Of a DNA stretch of 64,000 nucleotides, positions 27,667 through 35,686 are shown piece by piece (the first letter of the stretch is position 1; each line of letters begins with the position of its first letter). Both the position numbers and the translations under genes were made by a program. This stretch comes from a virus, in the IMG/VR virus record IMGVR_UViG_3300029945_000001, positions 62,001 to 126,000 of that record; one strand, 5' to 3'. The notes below the pieces were generated by a model. That model worked only from the letters and a program-made list of their open reading frames with translations, was not told the origin of the DNA and searched no databases.

Positions 27667-27918
27667 ATGTCTACAGACTATTACCCGAAACAACCAATAC
27701 CAATAGATACTTTTGTAAAATTGGCTATAGTAAATGGAGTTAATATTAATTATTGTTTGGAATATCAGAAAGATGAAATAACATATTTTCATGCTATAAA
27801 AACTGTTAATAATAATCCAGGACTCATTGTTGTCGAGATTGATCATAAAGCTGGTGTTATCGAAGGATTTGGCAGATATGGATGTAATCATACAGACTGG
27901 CTAGAGAAATTTCTATGA
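27667..27918 (+). CDS. Small hypothetical protein
   Basis: 83 residues; start follows 'cggagaaggaaact'. Contains 'QPIPIDTFVKLAIVNGVNIN'-type N-terminus and ends 'HTDWLEKFL'. No family recognised. Confidence 0.65.
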   Translation: MSTDYYPKQPIPIDTFVKLAIVNGVNINYCLEYQKDEITYFHAIKTVNNNPGLIVVEIDHKAGVIEGFGRYGCNHTDWLEKFL

Positions 27919-27997
27919 AAACATTACAATATTAAATTAAATGAATTAATAGGTTAAATTCAATTCAGTATATACAGAAAGAAAAGGAGAATACTAC

Positions 27998-28414
27998 ATG
28001 GCATATGATACAATTGATAATTTGATGCTTAATGGTACTTATGTGCTGGGAGTTTTTGGTAATAGATATGGTGGTGGTTATATTGCTGCTATGTGTTGGC
28101 ATATGGATTTGTTGTTAGTAATTGAAGATGATTATACTGGCGGTGATGATCGAGGGTGTTCCGTAAGTGAATTCTTCTCTACAAATGATGTATACCCCGC
28201 AGCATGGGGAGAAACACCATCGGCGGCATTAGCGGAATTAGAAACTAAATTAAAGAATATTGTTAGTTCATCGAATTATGATTATGATAAATGGAATACA
28301 TTAGTTATAGGTACAGTAACAGAATATCACAATGCTCGCCAATTGGCACAATACTTAGAATTTCCAAATACACTACAAGTAGCTATAGATGAATGGAAGA
28401 AACAATTACTGTAA
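27998..28414 (+). CDS. Hypothetical protein
   Basis: 138 residues; start follows 'aaaggagaatactac'. Glycine-rich N-terminal half with 'GNRYGGGYIAAMCWHMDLLL', C-terminal helices. No family recognised. Confidence 0.65.
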   Translation: MAYDTIDNLMLNGTYVLGVFGNRYGGGYIAAMCWHMDLLLVIEDDYTGGDDRGCSVSEFFSTNDVYPAAWGETPSAALAELETKLKNIVSSSNYDYDKWNTLVIGTVTEYHNARQLAQYLEFPNTLQVAIDEWKKQLL

Positions 28415-28454
28415 GTTATTTAAACTATATAATAAAAAATTTTAAATGGTAATA

Positions 28455-28511
28455 AAAAAGAGTTAAGTATAGTGGCAGAGAGTAATATCTCTGTACGATA
28501 GTTAACTTTTT
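28455..28511 (+). promoter_or_regulatory. Two-tier leader hairpin before 28533
   Basis: Outer arms aaaagagttaa and ttaactttt, inner stem cagaga (28476) with tctctg (28488). The 3' arm ends in a T-run. It could be an attenuator or partial terminator within the operon. Confidence 0.55.
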
Positions 28512-28532
28512 ATTTTATCAGGAGAAATTATC

Positions 28533-29366
28533 ATGCTTGAAGAAGCAACTATCCGTCAGAAAATTGGTGAAGATATCACCAACGTTACAAATGGTAATTT
28601 CGATGGACCACTCTGGGTCTGGAGAGATAAAAACGAAACAACAGGTGTCTTGGGGTTAATCTCTAAATTGAACCACCATATTCCCGAAGGGCTTGAGTAT
28701 GCATGGTTTCACAATAGTGTTGAGAGATTTATTCAGGACCTTCTCTCAGCAAGTGATTGTAGTAATGAGTCATATGAGACGATTACCAGGTTTATCAACT
28801 CTGTTATTAAGGTCGGTACTGGTGGAGCCGAGTATACGATTTTCTACCATACCCCATTCGATCGTATAACTGGTGCAGATTCATATCGCCCAGCTATTTT
28901 TACTGTAACCCCGGGTGTTTCCAATATCATATTGCATCACAACGTTCCGACATATGACTGCCGGGCACGTGATGAATACATTAAAAATGGTTATGGAGAT
29001 CGTGAGTTCTTCCGAACATATCGTCTCAGTGAGAAGCAGTTGAGTGATGGCAAATTCTGGTTTTTAAATGGAGAAGTCTTCGACTCTTCTGGAGAACCTG
29101 AGTTATTCACTCTTAAGATCGTCACGAATAATGAGGCCGATGTGACATCTGTCACGTTTCCCATTGATGATTATGTGACTGGAGAAATGAATGACGGGCA
29201 TCTCATTATAACGCTCATCAATCCCGATAGAGTCAAGAACATTGATATCAATACCGACGACTTCTCATTTGCTGAACTCGGAGATGCTATTTTCAAACGT
29301 AAACGAGAGCTTGTCATCAACACCGGATACAAATATCCTGATCAAGCGGAGGTTATAGATGTCTGA
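28533..29366 (+). CDS. Hypothetical protein
   Basis: 277 residues; start follows 'caggagaaattatc'. Largest protein of the operon, mixed alpha/beta and acidic. Codons are more GC-rich than in neighbours. The stop overlaps the next start (ATGTCTGA). No motif recognised. Confidence 0.7.
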   Translation: MLEEATIRQKIGEDITNVTNGNFDGPLWVWRDKNETTGVLGLISKLNHHIPEGLEYAWFHNSVERFIQDLLSASDCSNESYETITRFINSVIKVGTGGAEYTIFYHTPFDRITGADSYRPAIFTVTPGVSNIILHHNVPTYDCRARDEYIKNGYGDREFFRTYRLSEKQLSDGKFWFLNGEVFDSSGEPELFTLKIVTNNEADVTSVTFPIDDYVTGEMNDGHLIITLINPDRVKNIDINTDDFSFAELGDAIFKRKRELVINTGYKYPDQAEVIDV

Positions 29367-29535
29367 GAAAAAACCGATCCGTACTACAGAAGAGCTACTC
29401 GAAGCATGGAAACATCTTCGTAATGCAACTCCGAGAGAGCTTGCGGTTGTCGATCCTTACTTTCTTCCAGAAGTAATGTATCGCCTCAAGGAGATAAATG
29501 ATGAACTTACAGATCCACATCTGTGGCCAACATGA
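29359..29535 (+). CDS. Small hypothetical protein
   Basis: 58 residues, overlapping the previous gene by 8 bases; ribosome site 'gcggaggttatag'. Helical and charged (TTEELLEAWKHLRNA). Function unknown. Confidence 0.65.
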   Translation: MSEKKPIRTTEELLEAWKHLRNATPRELAVVDPYFLPEVMYRLKEINDELTDPHLWPT

Positions 29536-29541
29536 AAGATA

Positions 29542-29573
29542 CTGATGCGAGACGAGATCTCGTCTCGCATCAG
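29542..29573. repeat. Perfect 32-bp palindrome without T-run
   Basis: ctgatgcgagacgaga is one arm, joined directly to its complement. Unlike the terminators, no T-tract follows. It lies inside an operon. Confidence 0.6.
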
Positions 29574-29604
29574 CTACAAAAAAACACAATACTGGGGTAG
29601 GAGC

Positions 29605-29925
29605 ATGATCATGATTTCGCCTATATATCCACTAAGTCTAGTCTCTGTTATTTTGATTTTTATTATTGTCTATAGAATTCTAATAGAATTGAAAGCGATT
29701 AGTGCCATTAATATGGGATTTTATCAAGGATTGCCGAGCACACATTTACGCCAAGTAGAGCATGCTTGTATTGTTATCAGAACACCAATCTTTGAGAATG
29801 AACTCAAGTCCGTAGTTAGATGTATAAAGAACGATCTGTGGATACAGGCTATCTATCAAAATAAGAAATCAGATTATCCCAATATAGCAAGGTTTGCTAA
29901 ATATCACAACATTGAACTAGAATAA
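29605..29925 (+). CDS. Membrane-anchored hypothetical protein
   Basis: 106 residues from ATG 29605 (ribosome site ggtaggagc; the longer frame from 29545 would run through the palindrome). One N-terminal membrane helix (ISPIYPLSLVSVILIFIIVY), then a soluble region with two Cys. Unrecognised. Confidence 0.6.
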   Translation: MIMISPIYPLSLVSVILIFIIVYRILIELKAISAINMGFYQGLPSTHLRQVEHACIVIRTPIFENELKSVVRCIKNDLWIQAIYQNKKSDYPNIARFAKYHNIELE

Positions 29926-29939
29926 AGGAGTTTAAGCTT

Positions 29940-30218
29940 ATGACTCTTGACGAAGAAGAACTTGAGCTAAGTAAACAGCTCGATAATATTTACATTGCTA
30001 TTGTGAATGAATATCATTTAAGATCTCAGTATATAGTTAAACGATTATTTGAAATTAAGCAACAGAAGATTTTATTACAACCGCTATCTATATCGTTTGA
30101 TGAAGTACAACCCTGTTATAATAAACAAGAATTTCTGGATCGGATGGCACAGCTTCCAAAATTAGATGACTCCGAGAGTCTCTCTGCTATCTTTAAAGAA
30201 GAAGGAACATCATCATGA
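29940..30218 (+). CDS. Hypothetical helical protein
   Basis: 92 residues, acidic and probably coiled-coil at the N-terminus (LDEEELELSKQLDNIY). Start after 'aaaggagtttaagctt'. Stop overlaps the next start (ATGA). Confidence 0.65.
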   Translation: MTLDEEELELSKQLDNIYIAIVNEYHLRSQYIVKRLFEIKQQKILLQPLSISFDEVQPCYNKQEFLDRMAQLPKLDDSESLSAIFKEEGTSS

Positions 30219-30421
30219 AACAACTCACTATCTCGACGACATTCGATGATGCACAGCATGAACTCGCACTAAAGGATGTGCTGGATAAGTCAATGCGGTG
30301 TGTAATCAATAAGCAGATGAAAGTGTTATTTGCAGACCCACATCTTGATGTTTCTGATTGCCGGTGGTTTAAAGGACCCCCCGATCTATCTGCTGACACT
30401 AAGCTTATTCAAGGTGGTTAA
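30215..30421 (+). CDS. Small hypothetical protein
   Basis: 68 residues; start overlaps the previous stop and has ribosome site 'gaaggaacatc'. No family recognised. The end overlaps a possible GTG-initiated frame (GTGGTTAA). Confidence 0.6.
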   Translation: MKQLTISTTFDDAQHELALKDVLDKSMRCVINKQMKVLFADPHLDVSDCRWFKGPPDLSADTKLIQGG

Positions 30422-30539
30422 TATTACCAAAGACGGCATAATGTGCTATGACGGTATCCCTGACGATAATATCCTCGTCAAATCTCGCTTGGCGGCCGAT
30501 GCCGAGATCCTTAAGGATCTCTTGAAAGAAAAAACATGA
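30414..30539 (+). CDS. Small hypothetical protein (tentative)
   Basis: 41 residues if started at GTG 30414, overlapping the previous stop; an ATG at 30447 would give 30 residues. The product is acidic, with a coherent helical end (RLAADAEILKDLLKEK). The Shine-Dalgarno is weak, so expression would depend on coupling. Alternatively it is the shifted 3' end of the previous gene. Confidence 0.45.
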   Translation: MVNITKDGIMCYDGIPDDNILVKSRLAADAEILKDLLKEKT

Positions 30540-30609
30540 TCAAATATATACAAGATAAGTCCACTCTTTGAATTGTGTAATCAAACACAGTTCATTGGAG
30601 TATGACTAG

Positions 30610-30816
30610 GTGACTAAAGAACAAGAACTGAAGTTTTGGGATGCTTTGGGCGATGGCTCTGGCTGGCCTAAAATGACGGACGACCCAGAAGTCAACTTTG
30701 TGGTAGACTGGTTCGTGGCCGACAAAGACGATTGGGATTTCTCCTATACCACATGGGACGAACTCCCTGAGGAGGACAAAATCGTCTACCGTTACGAAGC
30801 AGAGCATATGAAGTAA
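30610..30816 (+). CDS. Strongly acidic small protein
   Basis: 68 residues from GTG 30610 (ribosome site ttggagtatgac). About 20 Asp/Glu against about 7 Lys/Arg, with several Trp. That charge pattern is common in DNA-mimic inhibitors such as anti-restriction proteins. The composition is visible, the function is inference. Last gene of the operon. Confidence 0.6.
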   Translation: MTKEQELKFWDALGDGSGWPKMTDDPEVNFVVDWFVADKDDWDFSYTTWDELPEEDKIVYRYEAEHMK

Positions 30817-30822
30817 AACTAC

Positions 30823-30852
30823 ATAGAGGATGTGCCGATGCACATCCTCTAT
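30823..30852. terminator. Rho-independent-type terminator
   Basis: 13-bp stem atagaggatgtgc with loop cgat, then a T-run (ttttttt). Confidence 0.9.
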
Positions 30853-30884
30853 TTTTTTATTTGTAGTCAATTATATTTCAAATA

Positions 30885-30892
30885 TATATTAT
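30885..30892 (+). promoter_or_regulatory. TATATTAT promoter element
   Basis: caaatatatattattatt, 40 bases before the start at 30932. Confidence 0.65.
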
Positions 30893-30931
30893 TATTATGT
30901 AATGTTATAACAGAAGGTAAGGTGTACTAAA

Positions 30932-31489
30932 ATGTCTAACGTTGACAATGATCTTGTCGCGCCACTCAATGCCAAATATATTGAACTTTATAAGGAGCTT
31001 GATAGCATACTTAAAGAGATCTCCGATGCTCAACTACGAATAACCAATCTCGATAGTGAGCGATTGGAACTTGTAGAACGAATCGCACATATTCGTAATA
31101 CAGCGACCATGTTTAACATAACTTTGACAGAGGTGCTGGTAGAACAGGATATCCCACCAACCGATACGCCAATCGATATCAGTCGGTGTGAGCATGATCT
31201 CGATATTGATAAGACTGGCTTTAATTGGTATAATAAAGTAGCTAATGAGGCAGTTTATCTCAAAAATGGTACTAAACTTACGTTTCTATATAAAGCTAAA
31301 TCGTATTATGCAACAATAATTGATGGTATGCCTGTGACAGATATTGGTGGAATTAAATACTCATCTGTACCATTGTGGTACAAATCGGTAACTTCTGCTA
31401 TCGGGAGTTCGATAGATAAAATATCCGTTAGACTCCCAGGCGATCCGGAATGGATATGTGCTCGACGTCTGTTTCGACCTATATCCTAG
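30932..31489 (+). CDS. Hypothetical protein with N-terminal coiled coil
   Basis: 185 residues. Residues 10-50 form a likely coiled coil ('LYKELDSILKEISDAQLRI'), and the C-terminal half is beta-rich. Monocistronic, between a promoter element and a palindromic terminator. Not recognised. Confidence 0.65.
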   Translation: MSNVDNDLVAPLNAKYIELYKELDSILKEISDAQLRITNLDSERLELVERIAHIRNTATMFNITLTEVLVEQDIPPTDTPIDISRCEHDLDIDKTGFNWYNKVANEAVYLKNGTKLTFLYKAKSYYATIIDGMPVTDIGGIKYSSVPLWYKSVTSAIGSSIDKISVRLPGDPEWICARRLFRPIS

Positions 31490-31504
31490 AAAGGTTAATG
31501 CCAG

Positions 31505-31530
31505 TGGAGTAGTCTATATAGACTACTCCA
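31505..31530. terminator. Perfect palindromic terminator
   Basis: tggagtagtctat joined to its complement, then ttatttttta. Confidence 0.85.
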
Positions 31531-31565
31531 TTATTTTTTATTTGTGATTAAGCATATTTCAGATA

Positions 31566-31573
31566 TATATTAC
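31566..31573 (+). promoter_or_regulatory. TATATTAC promoter element
   Basis: cagatatatattacttaag. The hairpin at 31585-31607 follows 12 bases downstream. Confidence 0.75.
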
Positions 31574-31584
31574 TTAAGTGAAAC

Positions 31585-31607
31585 AAGTTTACTTCTTAAG
31601 TGAACTT
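31585..31607 (+). promoter_or_regulatory. 5' leader hairpin, relative of 15901-15923
   Basis: aagtttactt, loop ctt, aagtgaactt. Base changes against the 15901 copy keep the stem paired. Confidence 0.6.
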
Positions 31608-31643
31608 TACTGGAATTACAACATACATCCTTGGAGTAACATC

Positions 31644-32405
31644 ATGGAAACAGATACAAATACCACCATTTACACGACTATTATTTCTGGGGGTATCACT
31701 CCGTTGGTTAATTGGCCGATTTCTGGATTCGATAATGCTCGACGTATCAATTTCGATCACGATCGTTATGAATTCGAAGTAGTGACAACCAATCCGAAAG
31801 ATAAAGATCGGCGTATTTTTAAACCATCTGGTATAGATTGGGAATTCGCTGAAGAATACGTTGGTAAAATCGATGAATCTCCGCATGATACGTATGTGTC
31901 ATTGTGGATGAGGCCCCGCCGTGAACTGAAAGACCTTAAGTTCGATAATGATTATCGTCACTATATCTACCACCACGGAGTGGAGAATGTGCGATTTATC
32001 ATTCCAGTTAAGCGACTTCAACAGATTCTGATGATCGCATTTACGACAAGCGATCAGCCTGAGACTGCTGCGGTTTGCAAAATCGTTGAGGGTTTCAATC
32101 GGACTGTTCTCGACAACTACAAGTATCAACTTCAGCCCATTGCACATGAGAATGCATCAGAAACGTTCTATGTTAGCGATCTTGTATCGCTGATGCGGGA
32201 ACTTCCTGATCAGTTCATGATGGTCGACCATTTCAAGGCTGGCGATAAGGTCGTGATTTCTGAAACCAGACACGCCGTTCATGAAGTATTCAAGGTCGTT
32301 GATATCACGGATCTTACTGGGCGTAAGCACCATCAGGATGTATTTTTGAAAGAGATCCCTGATTGTGTGTTTTCTGGCGATAGTCTGATAAGAGCTTATA
32401 AATAA
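31644..32405 (+). CDS. Hypothetical protein
   Basis: 253 residues from ATG 31644 (ribosome site ttggagtaacatc). The longer GTG frame from 31578 would run through the leader hairpin and is rejected. Mixed alpha/beta; no motif recognised. Confidence 0.7.
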   Translation: METDTNTTIYTTIISGGITPLVNWPISGFDNARRINFDHDRYEFEVVTTNPKDKDRRIFKPSGIDWEFAEEYVGKIDESPHDTYVSLWMRPRRELKDLKFDNDYRHYIYHHGVENVRFIIPVKRLQQILMIAFTTSDQPETAAVCKIVEGFNRTVLDNYKYQLQPIAHENASETFYVSDLVSLMRELPDQFMMVDHFKAGDKVVISETRHAVHEVFKVVDITDLTGRKHHQDVFLKEIPDCVFSGDSLIRAYK

Positions 32406-32414
32406 TGAGATCTG

Positions 32415-32436
32415 GGAGGGTGTAATTACACCCTCC
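32415..32436. terminator. Perfect palindromic terminator
   Basis: ggagggtgtaa joined to its complement, then aattttt. Confidence 0.85.
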
Positions 32437-32489
32437 AATTTTTCAATAAAACAGAATATACGATCATATCAAACATCCTGGAGGTAATC

Positions 32490-33158
32490 ATGTTTACACA
32501 ATCTGACTTCAAGCACTGGTTTCCTATCGAACAGACCCGTCATTACATCGCCGACATTATTCCCGATGGGGCGAAGGTTTTGGAAATTGGCGCCTGCCAT
32601 ATTCCATTTCCGAAAGCTACGACATATGTCGATTATGTCTATGATCCCAAGATCGACAATGTCGTTTGTGATGTTACCAAAGAACGACTTCCTTTTGAAG
32701 ACAAGTCATTCGACTTCGTCTATTGTCGGCACGTCATTGAAGACCTGTGGAATCCCTTCCTGGTTCTCAGTGAAATGCAGCGGGTGGCCAAAGCCGGTTA
32801 CATTGAAACCCCATCTATCGCACAAGAACTTGCTCGGGGTGTCGGCGCCGGCTCATTTAACTTCCGAGGCCATTGTCATCACCATTGGTTCGTTTATAAC
32901 GACAGTGGTGTGCTGAAGTTTATCAGCAAGCTTCCTTGGATCGAACACGTCGAGTTCGACGAAGAACAAATCGAACATATGCTTAAGACATACCCCATAT
33001 ACTGGAATACATACTTTCAGTGGACGGACAAGTTTGACTTTGAGCATGTCCAGGGTCAATATCCGATGTTGCAGAATGACATCATTTCTGGCTTACATGT
33101 CGGATACCAGAATGCAAATGCTTTTACAGAGACAATCATCGATCACTATAAAGAATAA
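32490..33158 (+). CDS. Class I SAM-dependent methyltransferase
   Basis: 222 residues with a Rossmann methyltransferase domain: SAM-binding motif I 'AKVLEIGACHIPF' (about residues 27-39), acidic motif II region 'DVTKERLPFEDKSFDFVYC' and motif IV-V 'RHVIEDLWNPFLVLSEMQRV' (methyltransferase type 11 pattern). After that comes a His-rich region ('GHCHHHWFVYNDSG'). The acceptor is unknown; glycan, lipid or small-molecule methylation are all possible. Start after 'cctggaggtaatc'. GC-rich codons compared with neighbours. Confidence 0.85.
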   Translation: MFTQSDFKHWFPIEQTRHYIADIIPDGAKVLEIGACHIPFPKATTYVDYVYDPKIDNVVCDVTKERLPFEDKSFDFVYCRHVIEDLWNPFLVLSEMQRVAKAGYIETPSIAQELARGVGAGSFNFRGHCHHHWFVYNDSGVLKFISKLPWIEHVEFDEEQIEHMLKTYPIYWNTYFQWTDKFDFEHVQGQYPMLQNDIISGLHVGYQNANAFTETIIDHYKE

Positions 33159-33187
33159 TAAAAATATGTGATTGATAAAGAATACGT

Positions 33188-33195
33188 TATATTGT
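33188..33195 (+). promoter_or_regulatory. TATATTGT promoter element (weak)
   Basis: cgttatattgttgaaa, same core variant as 16270. A hairpin follows before the small gene at 33275. Confidence 0.4.
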
Positions 33196-33225
33196 TGAAA
33201 CTATTTGATCTCTTACTATAGATCA

Positions 33226-33252
33226 CTGGAGTGAGTTTTGTATTCACTCCAG
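33226..33252. terminator. Terminator hairpin
   Basis: 9-bp stem ctggagtga...tcactccag with a 9-nt loop. It follows the methyltransferase unit. Confidence 0.65.
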
Positions 33253-33274
33253 AATTATGTAGTAACTGAAAACT

Positions 33275-33400
33275 ATGGGAAGAATCCTCAATAACCGTGA
33301 AGCACTCGGTTATATCTACAACAAGGAATCTGGAGAGTTTTACTCCCTAGATGACAAAGCTACAGTCAATGAACTCTATGACACCTATAATTGGTGTTAA
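33275..33400 (+). CDS. Small hypothetical protein
   Basis: 41 residues (MGRILNNREALGYIYNKESG...). Non-random composition with one charged and one aromatic face. The Shine-Dalgarno is weak. It ends 19 bases before the next gene. Confidence 0.45.
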   Translation: MGRILNNREALGYIYNKESGEFYSLDDKATVNELYDTYNWC

Positions 33401-33419
33401 ATGAACTTAGGAGATCGAG

Positions 33420-34325
33420 ATGTCACTAGATAGAAAAATTACCCGCAATGCTGATGGTTCTGTTTCATCTCTGAGTGATAAATTGGACGAGGCTATCGAT
33501 TATGGTCTCAGTCGGCTCATGGATGTCACGTATCATAATGCATATAGTGATAGTGGGGAGCTATTATCATTAAAGTCGTTCGGTGCAATATGGCCGCTTG
33601 GGTGGATTCCAAATGATCTTGCTGATGATATCCTGATATTTGGTCCTGACAGCGAACAGATGAATCCGAGTGTACTCTGGCCGATAGATATATCATTGGC
33701 TATTCCACAAGACGATGGTACTATCCAACTGATGCATGTACAAACTATATCCCCAAGAGAACTGCGGGGAAAGGTTTCTAATTTTGCACAGCACATCGTA
33801 AAGGTCTCCACTGCATTCATCCTGAGGAATGGGACTTATACTACAGAAGTTAACTACTTTGGTTATCTCAATAAGAAATGGAGTGCGCTTAAACCAATAA
33901 TACGCATGGTTACATACAATCAGAATGGAGGTCTCACAGCTGGTAAGAACTATGCTAATTTTAATATCAATGTAAATGTGACGATGGCTATGTCTGTTGC
34001 ATTAACTAGGCGGTATATGTGGGAAGTTACCTTTCAAATAAAAGATAGCCCAACTCTCTTATTTCTAACAAACCCATCAGGTATTAGAGAACTCTTTCAG
34101 AATCGTGATGTTCCTGTTGGAGAAAATAGAAAAAAGGCTCTTCGTAACTGGGTTCGTGCACATACACGAGAACTAAAGAATTCTCAGAACGAAGAAGATA
34201 TCGTCTTCGTACGTCGACATTTCAGAGGTAAAACATCTTTTGATTGGCAGGGGTACTCCTGCACTATAACACCTAGTGAATATGATCTTGAAAAGTACTT
34301 CTCTAGTAAAGAAACTAAACAATAG
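33420..34325 (+). CDS. Hypothetical protein
   Basis: 301 residues; start follows 'taggagatcgag'. Mixed alpha/beta, basic C-terminal third ('RKKALRNWVRAHTRELKNS'). No family recognised. Confidence 0.7.
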   Translation: MSLDRKITRNADGSVSSLSDKLDEAIDYGLSRLMDVTYHNAYSDSGELLSLKSFGAIWPLGWIPNDLADDILIFGPDSEQMNPSVLWPIDISLAIPQDDGTIQLMHVQTISPRELRGKVSNFAQHIVKVSTAFILRNGTYTTEVNYFGYLNKKWSALKPIIRMVTYNQNGGLTAGKNYANFNINVNVTMAMSVALTRRYMWEVTFQIKDSPTLLFLTNPSGIRELFQNRDVPVGENRKKALRNWVRAHTRELKNSQNEEDIVFVRRHFRGKTSFDWQGYSCTITPSEYDLEKYFSSKETKQ

Positions 34326-34339
34326 TCATAAACTATGTG

Positions 34340-34371
34340 CAAGGAGATGTGGTATATACCACATCTCCTTG
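34340..34371. terminator. Perfect 32-bp palindromic terminator
   Basis: caaggagatgtggtat joined to its complement, then tattattttttt. Confidence 0.9.
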
Positions 34372-34406
34372 GATCGCTTATTATTTTTTTAACAATATCT
34401 TACGCA

Positions 34407-34414
34407 TATATTAT
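34407..34414 (+). promoter_or_regulatory. TATATTAT promoter element
   Basis: gcatatattatttgta. A small hairpin tagtt...aacta follows in the leader. Confidence 0.65.
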
Positions 34415-34461
34415 TTGTATGTAGTTCAATGTCATAACTATAACTTAAAAGGATATGGGTC

Positions 34462-34812
34462 ATGCTAGAAGTATCTCAGAGAAAAGTAACCGATACCATA
34501 TCGGTATTGATCAATCTTCCCAATGACGATTCACCAAAACATAATTTTATTTTAGATATTTTCTTTGAACCGTATTTAAAAGATATAGGTCCACATCGAT
34601 ATATTGTATTATCACAACACAATGATAATATTCGCGTACAATTAAACATGGTTAATACAATTTCAATAGATAGTAATAGTGTTTTTCTTATATATGAATT
34701 CTACAAGTATTATGTAAGAATAACTAATCATTCCGATAATAATGATATTAAACTTATACACGATAAGTTACTTAATTTATGGATAGGTGGACATATGGTA
34801 TCGTTAAAATAG
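34462..34812 (+). CDS. Hypothetical protein
   Basis: 116 residues; start follows 'aaaaggatatgggtc'. Beta-rich, neutral. Monocistronic. Not recognised. Confidence 0.65.
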   Translation: MLEVSQRKVTDTISVLINLPNDDSPKHNFILDIFFEPYLKDIGPHRYIVLSQHNDNIRVQLNMVNTISIDSNSVFLIYEFYKYYVRITNHSDNNDIKLIHDKLLNLWIGGHMVSLK

Positions 34813-34878
34813 TAGTGATCAAATTATATATTTATTAAATGTATGTTTAGATATGAAATATCCAGAATGACAAAACAC

Positions 34879-34910
34879 GATAGTAGATGAGAGTACTCTC
34901 ATCTACTATC
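34879..34910. terminator. Perfect 32-bp palindromic terminator
   Basis: gatagtagatgagagt joined to its complement, then agtattttattt. Confidence 0.85.
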
Positions 34911-34954
34911 AGTATTTTATTTAAAAATAAACGATAATGAAATTTATTCAAATA

Positions 34955-34962
34955 TATATTAT
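34955..34962 (+). promoter_or_regulatory. TATATTAT promoter element
   Basis: caaatatatattatttatt, 38 bases before the start at 35000. Confidence 0.7.
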
Positions 34963-34999
34963 TTATTTGACATATCTAGCATAAAAAAAGGACATCGCT

Positions 35000-35569
35000 A
35001 TGCTTGACTACACACCAGACAAAGTCATATTTCGTCATTATGACACTATTGATCATGACGTATATGATCGGAAGTTCATAACTGGGACTATCCATAATGG
35101 TTCCAAAGCAAACCTCAAACGTTGGGCAATGCTCAATGGTTTGTTGAACATCATGGAAGATGAAGACGGACTTCAGGGAGGGAGGTCTCTCCACGTATCA
35201 TATGGATCGACAAAGCCGGGATGTAACAAACGCATTGCACAAATGCAATATCATCCATGGCTCATTGTCCCTCCAGAAGAATTAAGTGTGTTCATTATGC
35301 CAGTCAGAGGAAATCTATTCCGACACAGAGTAGGATTTATCATAGATTCTGAGTGGCTGAAGAATCGCATCCGCTCAATCAAGAAGTCTTATGGTCTTCT
35401 CGATGAGAATATATACAATCCTCACATCACTGTGAGCGTTGGTACGAAAATACCGGCCAAGTTGTCGAAGCCAAACTTCGCCATCGTGATTATTGGTGAA
35501 CAAACGTTGCCATATGTAACCAAACACGTACAAGAAGAAATATCGAATAGAACATCGGCATATGCATAA
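35000..35569 (+). CDS. 2H phosphoesterase-like protein (Acb1-like candidate)
   Basis: 189 residues with two H-x-S/T motifs in the order and context of the 2H phosphoesterase fold: His65-Val-Ser67 in 'GRSLHVSYG' and His142-Ile-Thr144 in 'IYNPHITVSVG', 77 residues apart. Between them is an alpha/beta region ('VGFIIDSEWLKNRIRSI') as in the family. Phage proteins of this type include T4 Acb1, which cleaves cyclic nucleotide signals of CBASS immunity. RNA-end processing enzymes share the same fold. It stands alone between a promoter element and a terminator, as expected for an early counter-defence gene. The target is inference. Confidence 0.65.
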   Translation: MLDYTPDKVIFRHYDTIDHDVYDRKFITGTIHNGSKANLKRWAMLNGLLNIMEDEDGLQGGRSLHVSYGSTKPGCNKRIAQMQYHPWLIVPPEELSVFIMPVRGNLFRHRVGFIIDSEWLKNRIRSIKKSYGLLDENIYNPHITVSVGTKIPAKLSKPNFAIVIIGEQTLPYVTKHVQEEISNRTSAYA

Positions 35570-35576
35570 TAAAAGA

Positions 35577-35604
35577 AGTCTGGTGGACAAATGTCCACCA
35601 GACT
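35577..35604. terminator. Rho-independent-type terminator
   Basis: 13-bp stem agtctggtggaca with loop aa, then ctttattttttt. Confidence 0.9.
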
Positions 35605-35633
35605 CTTTATTTTTTTCATAAAGTTATAAAATA

Positions 35634-35641
35634 TATATTAC
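35634..35641 (+). promoter_or_regulatory. TATATTAC promoter element
   Basis: aaaatatatattactaata, 46 bases before the start at 35687. It probably drives 35687-39788. Confidence 0.75.
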
Positions 35642-35686
35642 TAATAAGGAATAGAATATAGATAGATAAATAAATAGGAGTATCGC

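Noticed and set aside
31578-31643. Upstream GTG start for the gene at 31644
   Set aside because: Would translate the conserved leader hairpin; ATG 31644 has a proper ribosome site.
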